A stretch of DNA of 64,000 nt from Paenibacillus arenosi. Lineage in GTDB: Bacteria > Bacillota > Bacilli > Paenibacillales > Paenibacillaceae. Below the pieces are notes generated by a model. The model ran no database searches and had not been told where the DNA came from. It was given only the letters and a program-made list of their open reading frames with translations. The stretch covers positions 228,468 to 292,467 of the forward strand of contig NZ_JACYTN010000004.1 of NCBI RefSeq assembly GCF_014841135.1, written 5' to 3'. A program made the position numbers and the translations under genes. This document shows, piece by piece, positions 54,828 to 63,835 of the stretch (the stretch's first letter is position 1; each line of letters opens with the position of its first letter).

Positions 54828-56279
54828 TCAACTTGTCCCATCCGTAGCTGGTGCCTCTGGTGAATTCGATCCAGCATCCGGACTTTCAGACGAATCACTC
54901 GTCCCCTCTTGCGGATCTGTTGTCGAATTCTCATTCGAAGTTGAATCAGGATTCGTCTGATCTACACCGGCATCCGTCTCTACTTCTGTCCCTGGGTTAG
55001 GGTTAGGTTCAGGATTAGGTTTGGAATTCGTACCTGTTGGCGATCCCTTTTCCTGTATCGTGACCTTCGCCATAAACTGCTGGGATTTAGTCAACTTGAC
55101 GAACCGTGGCAAGTTCACTTGAAGAGTAACAACATGATTACCTTGCGGCAGATCATTCACATTTGCTATCAATTGAATATCGCTTGCTTGCATCGCATCG
55201 ATAACTGCTGGCGAGCCTACAACCGTAATATCAAAAGCCCTAGATGCTGGTTCTGTTATGGTCGTTACTAAGCGATCATTGATACCAGTTAGCGTGATTG
55301 GAATGTTTTTCAACGTCCTAACTTTCTCTTCCGATATTACGACATTTACCTGAATCTCGCTAGGTTCCATTTTCTCAATGTTTGGTGGCGCAGTCAACTT
55401 CACACTTACGGTGTACTGCCCACTAGCCTTAATATTAGCTAGATCGATTACTGCCTGATCATAGAACTCAATCTCATCTAAATCAGCCTGCGGCCCGTAT
55501 AGCGTTATTTGATTCACACTCGGTGTCACTTGAGCAACGGATAAACCTTCTGGCAGTTGACCTTTAAAGTTAACTTGCAAAGGTACTGTTTTGAAAGGCT
55601 TCGTAATCGGCACTTCTACCTCTACGACAGAAGGCGTAATAACTGCATCTTTAATTTCATTCCCCGCTCCATCGTAAGCAGTTAGCTTCACTTGCTGCTG
55701 CTTGACGGACTCGCTTGCATCATCAATGTTCACCATACCTATGACAGACTTAACCTCCGTCATACGTGATGTAGGCAGCGAAACATGTACTCGATTAGAT
55801 GGAGTTACAATTGGCGTACCTGCTTTGTATCCTTCTTTAGGCGTTCCCTCTGTTTTTATCACGACATCAACTTGTTTCGTTTGCACCTCTTCAAGTACAA
55901 CCGTAACCATCGAAGGCTGTAAGCTATCCACTCTTACTCCATCTGGAAAATCATATCGCAACGGAATAATATGTTTGCCCGCTCCATAGCCCGTAAGATC
56001 AACAACAATTTTATATTCCTCAGAAAGAGCTGCCGCAACCGCTGCCGGTTTACCGCTTACTTTCACACTGACCGTATTTGGCGTTATTCCTTTAAGAACA
56101 AGATTGCTTGCCAAACCTCTCTCTTGCAGCTTCACCCCATCGATAACGCGCGTTTCCATAAGGGGATGTGTCACTTCATTTGCACTATCTTCATTATGGT
56201 GCACTACAGCAAACAACAGCACGCCCAACACAAGCGCAATGATCTTTGCTGAGTTATTGTTCATTAACCATTTATCCAC
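54828..56279 (-). CDS. cdaR: CdaA regulator, YbbR-domain protein
   Basis: Membrane-anchored regulator of the c-di-AMP cyclase. One N-terminal helix (AKIIALVLGVLLFAVVHH), four YbbR repeats outside the membrane (about 40-400; e.g. GKHIIPLRYDFPDGV, QLPEGLSVAQVTPS), and a C-terminal ~75-residue tail of Pro, Ser, Thr, Asn and acidic residues, longer than in B. subtilis and probably a wall-spanning or disordered end. A GTG at 56279 (start of MDKWLMNNNS) has GAGAGG nine bases before it and gives the usual YbbR N-terminus; a GTG at 56288 is the alternative. Overlaps cdaA by 8 bases. Confidence 0.92.
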   Translation of the reverse strand: MDKWLMNNNSAKIIALVLGVLLFAVVHHNEDSANEVTHPLMETRVIDGVKLQERGLASNLVLKGITPNTVSVKVSGKPAAVAAALSEEYKIVVDLTGYGAGKHIIPLRYDFPDGVRVDSLQPSMVTVVLEEVQTKQVDVVIKTEGTPKEGYKAGTPIVTPSNRVHVSLPTSRMTEVKSVIGMVNIDDASESVKQQQVKLTAYDGAGNEIKDAVITPSVVEVEVPITKPFKTVPLQVNFKGQLPEGLSVAQVTPSVNQITLYGPQADLDEIEFYDQAVIDLANIKASGQYTVSVKLTAPPNIEKMEPSEIQVNVVISEEKVRTLKNIPITLTGINDRLVTTITEPASRAFDITVVGSPAVIDAMQASDIQLIANVNDLPQGNHVVTLQVNLPRFVKLTKSQQFMAKVTIQEKGSPTGTNSKPNPEPNPNPGTEVETDAGVDQTNPDSTSNENSTTDPQEGTSDSSESPDAGSNSPEAPATDGTS

Positions 56280-57096
56280 GCTGATCACCTCTCCGCTTCC
56301 AGAACAAACGACGTTCCTTTTTCGTATCCGGCTTCAGCTCTTCAAATAGCTTAGAAATGAGTGATTCCTCTTTAATATCACGCACAACTTGACCGTTAAT
56401 AGCCAGTGACACCTGCCCTGTTTCCTCTGAAACGACGACAGATATTGCATCGCATACTTCACTAATGCCGATGGCAGCACGATGCCTTGTGCCTAATTCC
56501 TTACTAATAAAAGGATTTTCTGACAATGGTAAATAACAAGCCGCTGCCGCAATATTACTATTCTGAATTATGACAGCTCCATCATGAAGCGGTGTATTTG
56601 GGCTAAAAATATTGATAAGCAGTTCAGAGCTAATCCGCGAATCCATTGGAATGCCTGACTCGACGTACTCATTCAGTCCTGTACTCCGCTCAAACACGAT
56701 TAATGCCCCTATTTTTCGACGAGACATATAATTAATGGCTTTAATCAATTCTCCAATGACACGCCCTGTCTCATCTTCCTCCGTATTCGAGCGACCACCA
56801 AAAATCTTTCCTCGACCAAGCTGCTCCAACGCACGACGCAGTTCAGGTTGAAAAATGATTACCAGTGCCAATACCCCGAACGTGAACATCTGATTCATTA
56901 ACCATTTTAGTGTATACAAATTGAGCCACGTACTAGCTGCCCATGTAACAACCAGTACAAAAATCCCTTTAAGCAGCTGTACTGCTCGTGTACCTCTAAT
57001 GAGTACGAGTAATTTATATATGATGTAACTGACGATTAAAATATCGAGTATGTTCTTAATCGTATTCGTCCATTCGATTTCAGCAAAAAAATCCAT
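56272..57096 (-). CDS. cdaA: Diadenylate cyclase CdaA
   Basis: Makes c-di-AMP from two ATP. 274 aa: three N-terminal membrane helices (about 10-80), a coiled linker, and the DAC domain with DGAVIIQ (about residue 170) and GTRHRAAIG (about 202), the two nucleotide-binding motifs. Standard length. First gene of the cdaA-cdaR-glmM group, after a terminator that closes rsiW. Confidence 0.97.
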   Translation of the reverse strand: MDFFAEIEWTNTIKNILDILIVSYIIYKLLVLIRGTRAVQLLKGIFVLVVTWAASTWLNLYTLKWLMNQMFTFGVLALVIIFQPELRRALEQLGRGKIFGGRSNTEEDETGRVIGELIKAINYMSRRKIGALIVFERSTGLNEYVESGIPMDSRISSELLINIFSPNTPLHDGAVIIQNSNIAAAACYLPLSENPFISKELGTRHRAAIGISEVCDAISVVVSEETGQVSLAINGQVVRDIKEESLISKLFEELKPDTKKERRLFWKRRGDQRG

Positions 57097-57212
57097 GAAG
57101 GTACCCCCGAGACCCTAATAAGATAATCCTTCTCTATTTAGTTTAACTATATCCTTTTCGGCAACAGATTACAAAGTTCCTTCAAGAATATGTACATTTT
57201 CACTTAGAATAT

Positions 57213-57247
57213 AAAAAAACTCCCCCGTAGACATATACACGGGAGAG
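57213..57247 (-). terminator. Terminator of rsiW
   Basis: Stem CTCCCGTG / CGGGGGAG with a T7 run on the minus strand, directly after the rsiW stop. Confidence 0.85.
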
Positions 57248-57275
57248 CTAGCTTATCGATCGAGATGTCGTCAGA

Positions 57276-57902
57276 CTACGGCGCTACCGCCGAACTGCCG
57301 AACAGGCTATTTATCTGGTACCAAATCCAATCAAATGCCTCATCAATCTTTTGAACCGATCCTGAGATATGTGCCGTTGACGCCTGATATACCTGTCCGT
57401 CAACAACCGTTAGGTTACCTTTGACTTCGCCATGAACTTCCGCCTTGCCATTATGAATCGTCAAATCACCATTAACAACTTGACCACTAGGCACAATGAC
57501 TTTGTCATCTTGAATAATAATATTCATTTGATCGCCTTTGACGATTAACTGCTTGTCAGCATTCCACATGCTTAACCAGCTCGTCGTCATGACGAGGAAG
57601 AAAACAGCTGCTACTGTGATGGCAGGATGACGTTTCACCCAAGCAATCATTGGACTCTGCTTACGCTGCGGCCGCGGAATCACACCCATAATCCGTTCAG
57701 TCAAATCTTCCGACGGCGGCTGCAAACGATGATTGAATCCGTAAAGCAGCCTTTCCGCTTCTTCTAACTGGCGGAAACGCTCACGGCAAGCCGGACATGC
57801 AAGCATATGCGCTTTTAGGTCCAAGGCACACTGTCGCTCCAGGTCTTCATCCAGTAAATCATGCATCAATGAGACGGCTTGTTTGCAATCCATCTGAGCC
57901 AA
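57276..57902 (-). CDS. rsiW: Anti-sigma factor (RsiW-like)
   Basis: Holds SigW inactive at the membrane until envelope stress triggers its cleavage. 208 aa: N-terminal zinc anti-sigma domain with H-x3-C-x2-C in HMLACPAC (about residues 32-39), one membrane helix (about 92-110), and a C-terminal outside part of repeated beta-rich turns (GQVVNGDLTIHNGKAEVHGEVKG), resembling the bactofilin/DUF4097 style. It follows sigW but with a 134-base gap instead of the usual tight coupling. Confidence 0.9.
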   Translation of the reverse strand: MAQMDCKQAVSLMHDLLDEDLERQCALDLKAHMLACPACRERFRQLEEAERLLYGFNHRLQPPSEDLTERIMGVIPRPQRKQSPMIAWVKRHPAITVAAVFFLVMTTSWLSMWNADKQLIVKGDQMNIIIQDDKVIVPSGQVVNGDLTIHNGKAEVHGEVKGNLTVVDGQVYQASTAHISGSVQKIDEAFDWIWYQINSLFGSSAVAP

Positions 57903-57991
57903 TCCTTTCTTAGGGTTTGTGAGAGAGTAAGCAGCTCTTGTCCGATAATACGGATAAACCCATTATTTAATGTTTTCGTAACAATATACGA

Positions 57992-58017
57992 TACGTTACG
58001 TTCCAAAAAGCGTTTCA
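57992..58017 (-). promoter_or_regulatory. ECF (SigW-type) promoter between sigW and rsiW
   Basis: On the minus strand TGAAAC (58017-58012), 16 bases, then CGTA (57995-57992): the B. subtilis SigW consensus with its usual spacing. It lies 20 bases after the sigW stop and ~90 before the rsiW start. Confidence 0.65.
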
Positions 58018-58036
58018 AACTTTCTTACGCTTGTTA

Positions 58037-58603
58037 TTAAATCTTCTTCTCCAATTTCTTCCGCAAAAACTCACGTCCACGATGCACACGGGTTTTGATC
58101 GTTGTAACCGGCATATCCATTACATCGCTTATCTCTTGCAAAGACATGTCCTGCAAGTACCGTAGAATCATAACTGACTTGTATTTAGCCGGAAGCGTCT
58201 CTATCGCTTCGTGTATCATTCGCTGCGTCTCACTGACAAGCAAATACGTCTCGGGTGTACGATCATCACTTGGAATCATAGCATAGCCATCTACACCATC
58301 TTGATCCGTCATTTCCGCATCAAGCGAATAGTTCGGCTTGCGCTTACGTAAACGGTCAATGCAAAGATTCGTCCCTATACGGTATATCCAAGTCGAGAAC
58401 TTCTGATTCTCGTCGTATCGATCTAAGTTACGGTATACGCGCAGAAAAGTATCCTGCACAATATCTTCCGCTTCATGTCGGTTACTCAACATACGGTATG
58501 CGAGGTGAAAGATTTTGTCTTTATACAGTTCGACAATCTCGGCAAACGCTCGTGTGTCTCCCGCCCGGGCTAACTTCGCGAGTCGTCTTTCTAACGTATC
58601 CAA
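58037..58603 (-). CDS. sigW: ECF sigma factor SigW
   Basis: 188 aa. Region 2 contains IFHLAYRMLSNRHEAEDIVQDTFLRVYRNL and the -10-reading FSTWIYRIGTNLCIDRLRKRK; region 4 has LPAKYKSVMILRYLQDMSLQEISDVMDMPVTTIKTRVHRG. Close to B. subtilis SigW (187 aa), which turns on cell-envelope stress genes. The start is a TTG at 58603, six bases after GGAGGG. Confidence 0.94.
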   Translation of the reverse strand: MDTLERRLAKLARAGDTRAFAEIVELYKDKIFHLAYRMLSNRHEAEDIVQDTFLRVYRNLDRYDENQKFSTWIYRIGTNLCIDRLRKRKPNYSLDAEMTDQDGVDGYAMIPSDDRTPETYLLVSETQRMIHEAIETLPAKYKSVMILRYLQDMSLQEISDVMDMPVTTIKTRVHRGREFLRKKLEKKI

Positions 58604-58701
58604 CAGTGTCCCTCCGTCCTCACTACTCGTGTTGCTTTATCGGTTTAAATCCATACTAGGAATTTGACGGAGCTTAGGGCATAAATCCCTGCAACGTAAC
58701 A

Positions 58702-58738
58702 CAGGAAAGGCCGAGCCTTGCTGGAACAAGACTCGACC
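58702..58738 (-). terminator. Terminator of ppc
   Basis: 12-bp stem GGTCGAGTCTTG / CAAGGCTCGGCC (two G-U pairs) followed by TTTCC on the minus strand, ~80 bases after the ppc stop. Confidence 0.75.
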
Positions 58739-58819
58739 ACCGTACCATTCCTTATCCATGACTGCATTTCTGCTATAAGGCATGCTTCCATGAAAAGATG
58801 AACCGAATTAGCTATAATT

Positions 58820-61612
58820 TTAACCTGTATTGCGAAGACCTGATGCAATGCCGTTAATGGTGAGCAGCACTTCGCGCAGCAATACCGGATCATCTTCACC
58901 AGATTCACGCAAAGCGCGTAGTTCCTTCAATAATTCAACTTGCATATAGCTGAGAGGATCAACATACGGGTTACGCAAGCGAATGGACTCCTGAATGACT
59001 GGTACATTATCCAATATTTCGCGTTGGCCTGTAATCTCTAACAGCATTTTGGAAGTTAACTTATATTCTTCTTCTACCAGAGCAAAAATACGCTCGCGAA
59101 TACTATCGTCTTTAATCATGCTCGCATATCCCTTCGCGATAAGCAGATCAGCTTTAGCAAGAGCCATTTGAAGGTTGTCGATCATAGATCCGAAGAACGG
59201 ATAGTTGTCGTACATATTTCGCAATGTCGCCATATTTTCTGGATTATTGTTATAGAACTTATCCAATGCAGTACCCGCCGCATACCATGCAGGCAGTAAG
59301 TAACGGCTTTGAGTCCAAGCAAATACCCATGGTATTGCACGCAAATCTTCGAATCGATCACTATTTTTGCGCTTCGATGGACGTGAACCAATATTAAGCT
59401 CACCAATCTCAGGAAGCGGTGTAGACTCTTTGAAATAGGTTAAGAATCCTGGATCACGGAAAATGAGATCCTGATACTTCTTCTGCGCCGTTTCTGAAAT
59501 GCTCGGCATAAGCAGTTCCCATTTCTCTTCCTCAACGTTAACTTGCGGATAACGGGCCAACATAGCCGCTTGCAGCAAAGCAGACGTTGCTTGCTCCAAG
59601 GAGCGGTATGCAATCCCCTGCATAGAATAACGCGAAGATAGCACTTCACCTTGCTCCGTTATTTTAATCCCGCCGCCAATCGTATGAGGCGGTTGATTCA
59701 AGATGCTACGATTCAACGGCATACCACCACGTCCAAGTGCACCTCCACGTCCATGGAAGAACTTCAGTTTCACTTGATGTTGTTTCGCAGTTTCTGTTAG
59801 CTCGTTCAATGCAACGCGAAGCTCCCAGTTTGCAGTAAGCATCCCGCCATCCTTATTACTATCGGAGTAGCCAAGCATAATCTCCTGCAAGTCGTTCATA
59901 GCGCTAACTGCTTTACGGTATATAGGTAGCTCAAACAACTGACTCATAATTTGAGGAGCTGCATGCAAATCATCAATGGTTTCGAAAAGAGGCACCGCTT
60001 GCAATGTACAACGTACATCACCATTCGCTTCTTCACGGAACAATCCAACTTCCTTGGCAAGCAACATAACTTCAAGTACATCACTAGCGCCTTGGGCCAT
60101 ACTAATTAGATAGCTCGTTATACAGGAATGACCGAACTCAAGTTGAGCTTCATATACAATTCGGTATACATCCAAGCATTCTTTTGTCGACTCACTATAG
60201 CAAATATACGGAGAAGTCAAAGGCCTAGGATCATTCAGCAAACGGTTAAGCAATTCAATTTTGTCTTGTTCGTCTAAAGCGCTGTAATCCCCAACAATGT
60301 TCATATTCGCCAATATCTCAGTCATCGCACTCTCATGCTCTTTACTATGCTGACGAATATCCAATGTAGCCATATGGAAGCCAAATAGTTCAACTTGGCG
60401 AATAAGTTTCTTAATGTGCGTATCTGCAGCATAATCAGCGAAATGATGACGAAGACTGTTATCAATCAGCTTCAAATCCTGAATAAATTCAGCTGCCGTC
60501 TGATATCGTTCACTAGTACCTTTTGTTGTTTCCTCCATAACATTATGGAGCTTCTGAAGCATGTAAATAATTTTAACCCGATAAGGTTCTTTCGAATTGT
60601 TCCATTCAGGCACATGTTTCAGAACAACATTGCTGCGATCCTGCTCGATAGAATTCAGCAACTCTTTGCTAACTTCTACGATACTTGTACTAAAACTCAT
60701 CGTACGCATTAGTTCACGTAGACGTTGATCGTATTGGCGAATCGCTAATCCACGATGCATTTTCATCGTTTCCCATGTAACAGTAGAAGTTACGGAAGGG
60801 TTTCCATCGCGGTCTCCACCAATCCATGAACCAAAACGCAAATAAGTAGGTACATGCCATGATTGCGTAGGATAGTATTTATCCAGACAACGTTCTAATT
60901 CTGCATATACTTCAGGAAGAACATCAAAGAGTGTCTCATTGAAGTAATACATACCATTACGTACTTCATCAATTACTGTAGGTTTACGATCGCGCAATTC
61001 GTCTGTTTGCCACAGTGTAATAATCTCATTCAACAATTTCTCTCTAAGCTGTTCACGCTCGCGATGTGTTAATGTCGGATTATCTAGCTGCATGACATCT
61101 TTTGCAATTCGCTTATGAATATCAAGAATGGCACGACGCATTGCTTCTGTTGGGTGTGCCGTCATAACCAACTCTAACGACATTCCCGAAAGCATTGTTT
61201 GCAGCTCATCTTCTGATATTTGATTTTCTTTCATTTCTAAAATAACGCTCTCGATCGAGCCCGGCTGTACAGTTTCACCTGCTGAACGTTCGTAATCGCG
61301 CTTACGACGAATGCGGTGATTCTGCTCAGCGATGTTCACCAATTGGAAGTATATCGCGAAAGCTCTAATAACCTGATGACGATTATCCGGGTTTAACGTG
61401 TTGATTAACTGTTTGAATTCATCATATAATTCTGGCAAGTATACAGCACGAAGAGATTTACTTAGTTCTCGAATCTTCTCAACAACATCAAGAAGTTCTT
61501 GTCCACCTTGATGAACGAGCACTTCTCCAAGAATATTCCCCAAAAAGCGTACGTCCCGCCGCAAGAGATTGTTTGAATTTGTTTTATTTGCGGTCAACGT
61601 TAAATCAGTCAT
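58820..61612 (-). CDS. ppc: Phosphoenolpyruvate carboxylase
   Basis: Makes oxaloacetate from PEP and bicarbonate, refilling the citric acid cycle. 930 aa. The catalytic His is in VMTAHPTEAMRR (about residue 160); FHGRGGALGRGGMP (about 600) is the glycine-rich PEP loop; GYSDSNKDGG lies before it, and it ends in the family's RNTG (LTINGIASGLRNTG). Complete. The ATG at 61612 (MTDLTLTAN) has GGGGGA six bases upstream, better than 61639. Transcribed alone between terminators. Confidence 0.97.
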   Translation of the reverse strand: MTDLTLTANKTNSNNLLRRDVRFLGNILGEVLVHQGGQELLDVVEKIRELSKSLRAVYLPELYDEFKQLINTLNPDNRHQVIRAFAIYFQLVNIAEQNHRIRRKRDYERSAGETVQPGSIESVILEMKENQISEDELQTMLSGMSLELVMTAHPTEAMRRAILDIHKRIAKDVMQLDNPTLTHREREQLREKLLNEIITLWQTDELRDRKPTVIDEVRNGMYYFNETLFDVLPEVYAELERCLDKYYPTQSWHVPTYLRFGSWIGGDRDGNPSVTSTVTWETMKMHRGLAIRQYDQRLRELMRTMSFSTSIVEVSKELLNSIEQDRSNVVLKHVPEWNNSKEPYRVKIIYMLQKLHNVMEETTKGTSERYQTAAEFIQDLKLIDNSLRHHFADYAADTHIKKLIRQVELFGFHMATLDIRQHSKEHESAMTEILANMNIVGDYSALDEQDKIELLNRLLNDPRPLTSPYICYSESTKECLDVYRIVYEAQLEFGHSCITSYLISMAQGASDVLEVMLLAKEVGLFREEANGDVRCTLQAVPLFETIDDLHAAPQIMSQLFELPIYRKAVSAMNDLQEIMLGYSDSNKDGGMLTANWELRVALNELTETAKQHQVKLKFFHGRGGALGRGGMPLNRSILNQPPHTIGGGIKITEQGEVLSSRYSMQGIAYRSLEQATSALLQAAMLARYPQVNVEEEKWELLMPSISETAQKKYQDLIFRDPGFLTYFKESTPLPEIGELNIGSRPSKRKNSDRFEDLRAIPWVFAWTQSRYLLPAWYAAGTALDKFYNNNPENMATLRNMYDNYPFFGSMIDNLQMALAKADLLIAKGYASMIKDDSIRERIFALVEEEYKLTSKMLLEITGQREILDNVPVIQESIRLRNPYVDPLSYMQVELLKELRALRESGEDDPVLLREVLLTINGIASGLRNTG

Positions 61613-61769
61613 CCGTCTCCCCCTATCCACTCCAACCATTTTCTAACTTTCTAAATGTTCTTACCATCATACTACAAGTTGTGCTGAAAATCTTTATCTA
61701 AATTCTGCTTTACCACATTACTAACCTAAATTTTTCTACTATTATCTAAATAGATACTAGTTTATATAC

Positions 61770-61801
61770 AAAAAAAGACCCCATCTGAAGGTCTGCGGTC
61801 T
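61770..61801 (-). terminator. Terminator of the tRNA/rRNA transcript
   Basis: Stem AGACC / GGTCT with TTTTTTT on the minus strand, 20 bases after the last tRNA gene. Confidence 0.75.
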
Positions 61802-61820
61802 CTGTGTTATATAATATTAA

Positions 61821-61894
61821 TGGAGCGGGTGATGGGAATCGAACCCACGCTATTAGCTTGGAAGGCTAAAGTTCTACCATTGAACTACACCCGC
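61821..61894 (-). tRNA. tRNA-Gly (TCC), copy 1
   Basis: Cloverleaf with acceptor GCGGGTG / CACCCGC, anticodon loop CTTCCAA and encoded CCA. Part of the duplicated four-gene block. Confidence 0.95.
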
Positions 61895-61899
61895 ATAAC

Positions 61900-61976
61900 T
61901 GGTCGGGATGACACGATTTGAACATGCGACCCCTTGGTCCCAAACCAAGTGCTCTACCAAGCTGAGCTACATCCCG
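61900..61976 (-). tRNA. tRNA-Pro (TGG), copy 1
   Basis: Acceptor CGGGATG / CATCCCG, anticodon loop TTTGGGA, encoded CCA. Confidence 0.95.
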
Positions 61977-61988
61977 ATAATATGAAAA

Positions 61989-62065
61989 TGGCGCGCCCTA
62001 AGAGATTCGAACTCCTGACCTTTTGATTCGTAGTCAAACGCTCTATCCAGCTGAGCTAAGGGCGC
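61989..62065 (-). tRNA. tRNA-Arg (ACG), copy 1
   Basis: Acceptor GCGCCCT / AGGGCGC, anticodon loop CTACGAA (A34 would be read as inosine), encoded CCA. Confidence 0.95.
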
Positions 62066-62073
62066 ATATATTC

Positions 62074-62148
62074 TGGAGCGGACAACGGGATTCGAACCCG
62101 CGACCCTCGCCTTGGCAAGGCGATACTCTACCACTGAGCTATGTCCGC
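62074..62148 (-). tRNA. tRNA-Gly (GCC), copy 1
   Basis: Acceptor GCGGACA / TGTCCGC, anticodon loop TTGCCAA, encoded CCA. Confidence 0.95.
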
Positions 62149-62183
62149 GCATAAATGCAAATTACTGAAATTGTGAAGATGAA

Positions 62184-62257
62184 TGGAGCGGGTGATGGGA
62201 ATCGAACCCACGCTATTAGCTTGGAAGGCTAAAGTTCTACCATTGAACTACACCCGC
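62184..62257 (-). tRNA. tRNA-Gly (TCC), copy 2
   Basis: Identical to the copy at 61821-61894; begins the second block. Confidence 0.95.
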
Positions 62258-62262
62258 ATAAC

Positions 62263-62339
62263 TGGTCGGGATGACACGATTTGAACATGCGACCCCTTGG
62301 TCCCAAACCAAGTGCTCTACCAAGCTGAGCTACATCCCG
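62263..62339 (-). tRNA. tRNA-Pro (TGG), copy 2
   Basis: Identical to 61900-61976, spacer included. Confidence 0.95.
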
Positions 62340-62351
62340 ATAATATGAAAA

Positions 62352-62428
62352 TGGCGCGCCCTAAGAGATTCGAACTCCTGACCTTTTGATTCGTAGTCAA
62401 ACGCTCTATCCAGCTGAGCTAAGGGCGC
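62352..62428 (-). tRNA. tRNA-Arg (ACG), copy 2
   Basis: Identical to 61989-62065. Confidence 0.95.
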
Positions 62429-62434
62429 ATATTC

Positions 62435-62509
62435 TGGAGCGGACAACGGGATTCGAACCCGCGACCCTCGCCTTGGCAAGGCGATACTCTACCACTGAGC
62501 TATGTCCGC
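62435..62509 (-). tRNA. tRNA-Gly (GCC), copy 2
   Basis: Identical to 62074-62148; the spacer before it is two bases shorter. Confidence 0.95.
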
Positions 62510-62611
62510 ATATCGTTATTCAATCTCTCGTTCTTTCGAGAATCAATAACAGCCATTATATTAGTACTTCAATTCCGATCTGTGTAAATAATCACAATCG
62601 AAAATAATAGA

Positions 62612-62694
62612 TGGTGCGCGTAGAGGGACTTGAACCCCCACGGTTGCCCGCCAGATCCTAAGTCTGGTGCGTCTGCCAATTCCGCCATACGCGC
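62612..62694 (-). tRNA. tRNA-Leu (TAG), first form
   Basis: Long variable arm (class II), anticodon loop CTTAGGA, acceptor GCGCGTA. The variable arm differs from the next gene. Confidence 0.93.
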
Positions 62695-62800
62695 ATGAGA
62701 TAAGTTATTCAGATATTCAGTATACATCACTTTCACACATTTGTGAAGGTGTATACCTGTTCCAGTTAAAATCCTTACATTCTTTAAGGTATTTAATAAA

Positions 62801-62884
62801 TGGTGCGCGTGGAGGGACTTGAACCCCCACGCCAAAGGCGCCAGATCCTAAGTCTGGTGCGTCTGCCAATTCCGCCACACGCGC
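62801..62884 (-). tRNA. tRNA-Leu (TAG), second form
   Basis: Same anticodon and nearly the same body as 62612-62694, but with acceptor GCGCGTG and a different variable arm (CGCCTTTGGCG). Confidence 0.93.
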
Positions 62885-62899
62885 ACAACATTATATAAC

Positions 62900-62975
62900 T
62901 GGTGAGCCATGTAGGACTCGAACCTACGACACCCTGATTAAAAGTCAGGTGCTCTACCAACTGAGCTAATGGCTC
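62900..62975 (-). tRNA. tRNA-Lys (TTT)
   Basis: Acceptor GAGCCAT, anticodon loop CTTTTAA, encoded CCA. Confidence 0.95.
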
Positions 62976-62983
62976 TTACTAAA

Positions 62984-63058
62984 TGGCTGGGGATATAGGA
63001 TTTGAACCTATGCATGACGGAGTCAAAGTCCGTTGCCTTACCGCTTGGCTAATCCCCA
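62984..63058 (-). tRNA. tRNA-Gln (TTG)
   Basis: Acceptor TGGGGAT, anticodon loop CTTTGAC, encoded CCA. Confidence 0.94.
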
Positions 63059-63067
63059 ATGGTTAAA

Positions 63068-63143
63068 TGGTGCCGGCGATAGGAGTCGAACCCACGACCT
63101 ACTGATTACAAGTCAGCCGCTCTACCAACTGAGCTACACCGGC
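63068..63143 (-). tRNA. tRNA-Thr (TGT)
   Basis: Acceptor GCCGGTG, anticodon loop CTTGTAA, encoded CCA. Confidence 0.95.
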
Positions 63144-63149
63144 ATATTA

Positions 63150-63225
63150 TGGTGGACGCTGACGGGATCGAACCGCCGACCCTCTGCTTGTAAGGCAGAT
63201 GCTCTCCCAGCTGAGCTAAGCGTCC
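63150..63225 (-). tRNA. tRNA-Val (TAC)
   Basis: Acceptor GGACGCT, anticodon loop CTTACAA, encoded CCA. Confidence 0.95.
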
Positions 63226-63231
63226 ATAAGT

Positions 63232-63306
63232 TGGTGACCCGTAGGGGATTCGAACCCCTGTTACCTCCGTGAAAGGGAGGTGTCTTAACCCCTTGACCAA
63301 CGGGCC
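63232..63306 (-). tRNA. tRNA-Glu (TTC)
   Basis: Acceptor GGCCCGT, anticodon loop CTTTCAC, encoded CCA. Confidence 0.94.
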
Positions 63307-63338
63307 TTATTCATGAAGTATAAAGTGAAATATTGCTT

Positions 63339-63414
63339 TGGAGCTCTCAACCGGGATCGAACCGGTGACCTCATCCTTACCATGGATGCACTCTACCTAC
63401 TGAGCTATGAGAGC
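63339..63414 (-). tRNA. tRNA-Thr (GGT)
   Basis: Acceptor GCTCTCA, anticodon loop ATGGTAA, encoded CCA. Confidence 0.92.
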
Positions 63415-63418
63415 AAGA

Positions 63419-63494
63419 TGGCTCCCCGAACAGGACTCGAACCTGTGACAACTCGATTAACAGTCGAGTGCTCTACCAACTGAGCTATCAGGGA
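63419..63494 (-). tRNA. tRNA-Asn (GTT)
   Basis: Acceptor TCCCTGA / TCGGGGA (one G-U pair), anticodon loop CTGTTAA, encoded CCA. First tRNA after the 5S gene. Confidence 0.94.
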
Positions 63495-63559
63495 ATATTA
63501 ATCACTACTCATAGGACCCATATCGAGAGTCCGATTACCTAAACCTAAAGTTCAGGTAG

Positions 63560-63675
63560 CTTGGCAACGTCCTACTCTCCCAGGACCCTGCGGTCCAAGT
63601 ACCATCGGCGCTGGAGGACTTAACGTTCGTGTTCGGGATGGGTACGCGTGGAACCCCTCCGCCATCGTCACCAAA
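63560..63675 (-). rRNA. rrf: 5S ribosomal RNA
   Basis: Minus strand from TTTGGTGACGATGGCGGAGG to GGACGTTGCCAAG; the 5' and 3' ends pair, and the internal CCCATCCCGAACACG loop is the 5S signature. Confidence 0.95.
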
Positions 63676-63835
63676 CATGATTTTTGCGATGGATATATTT
63701 CCTGTATTGCTACAGAAAAATATCACACCATCTAAATCTGTATAGGAATGTTCCCTTTCGGTTACTTCCCTATCAAGGTTATACCTTGAAAACTGATCGC
63801 AAAGTGATTAAAACGCTTCTTGTATATTCATTAGG

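Noticed and set aside
61967..63300. Small protein frames across the tRNA array
   Set aside because: They translate tRNA genes and their spacers; repeated peptide patterns come from conserved tRNA arms.
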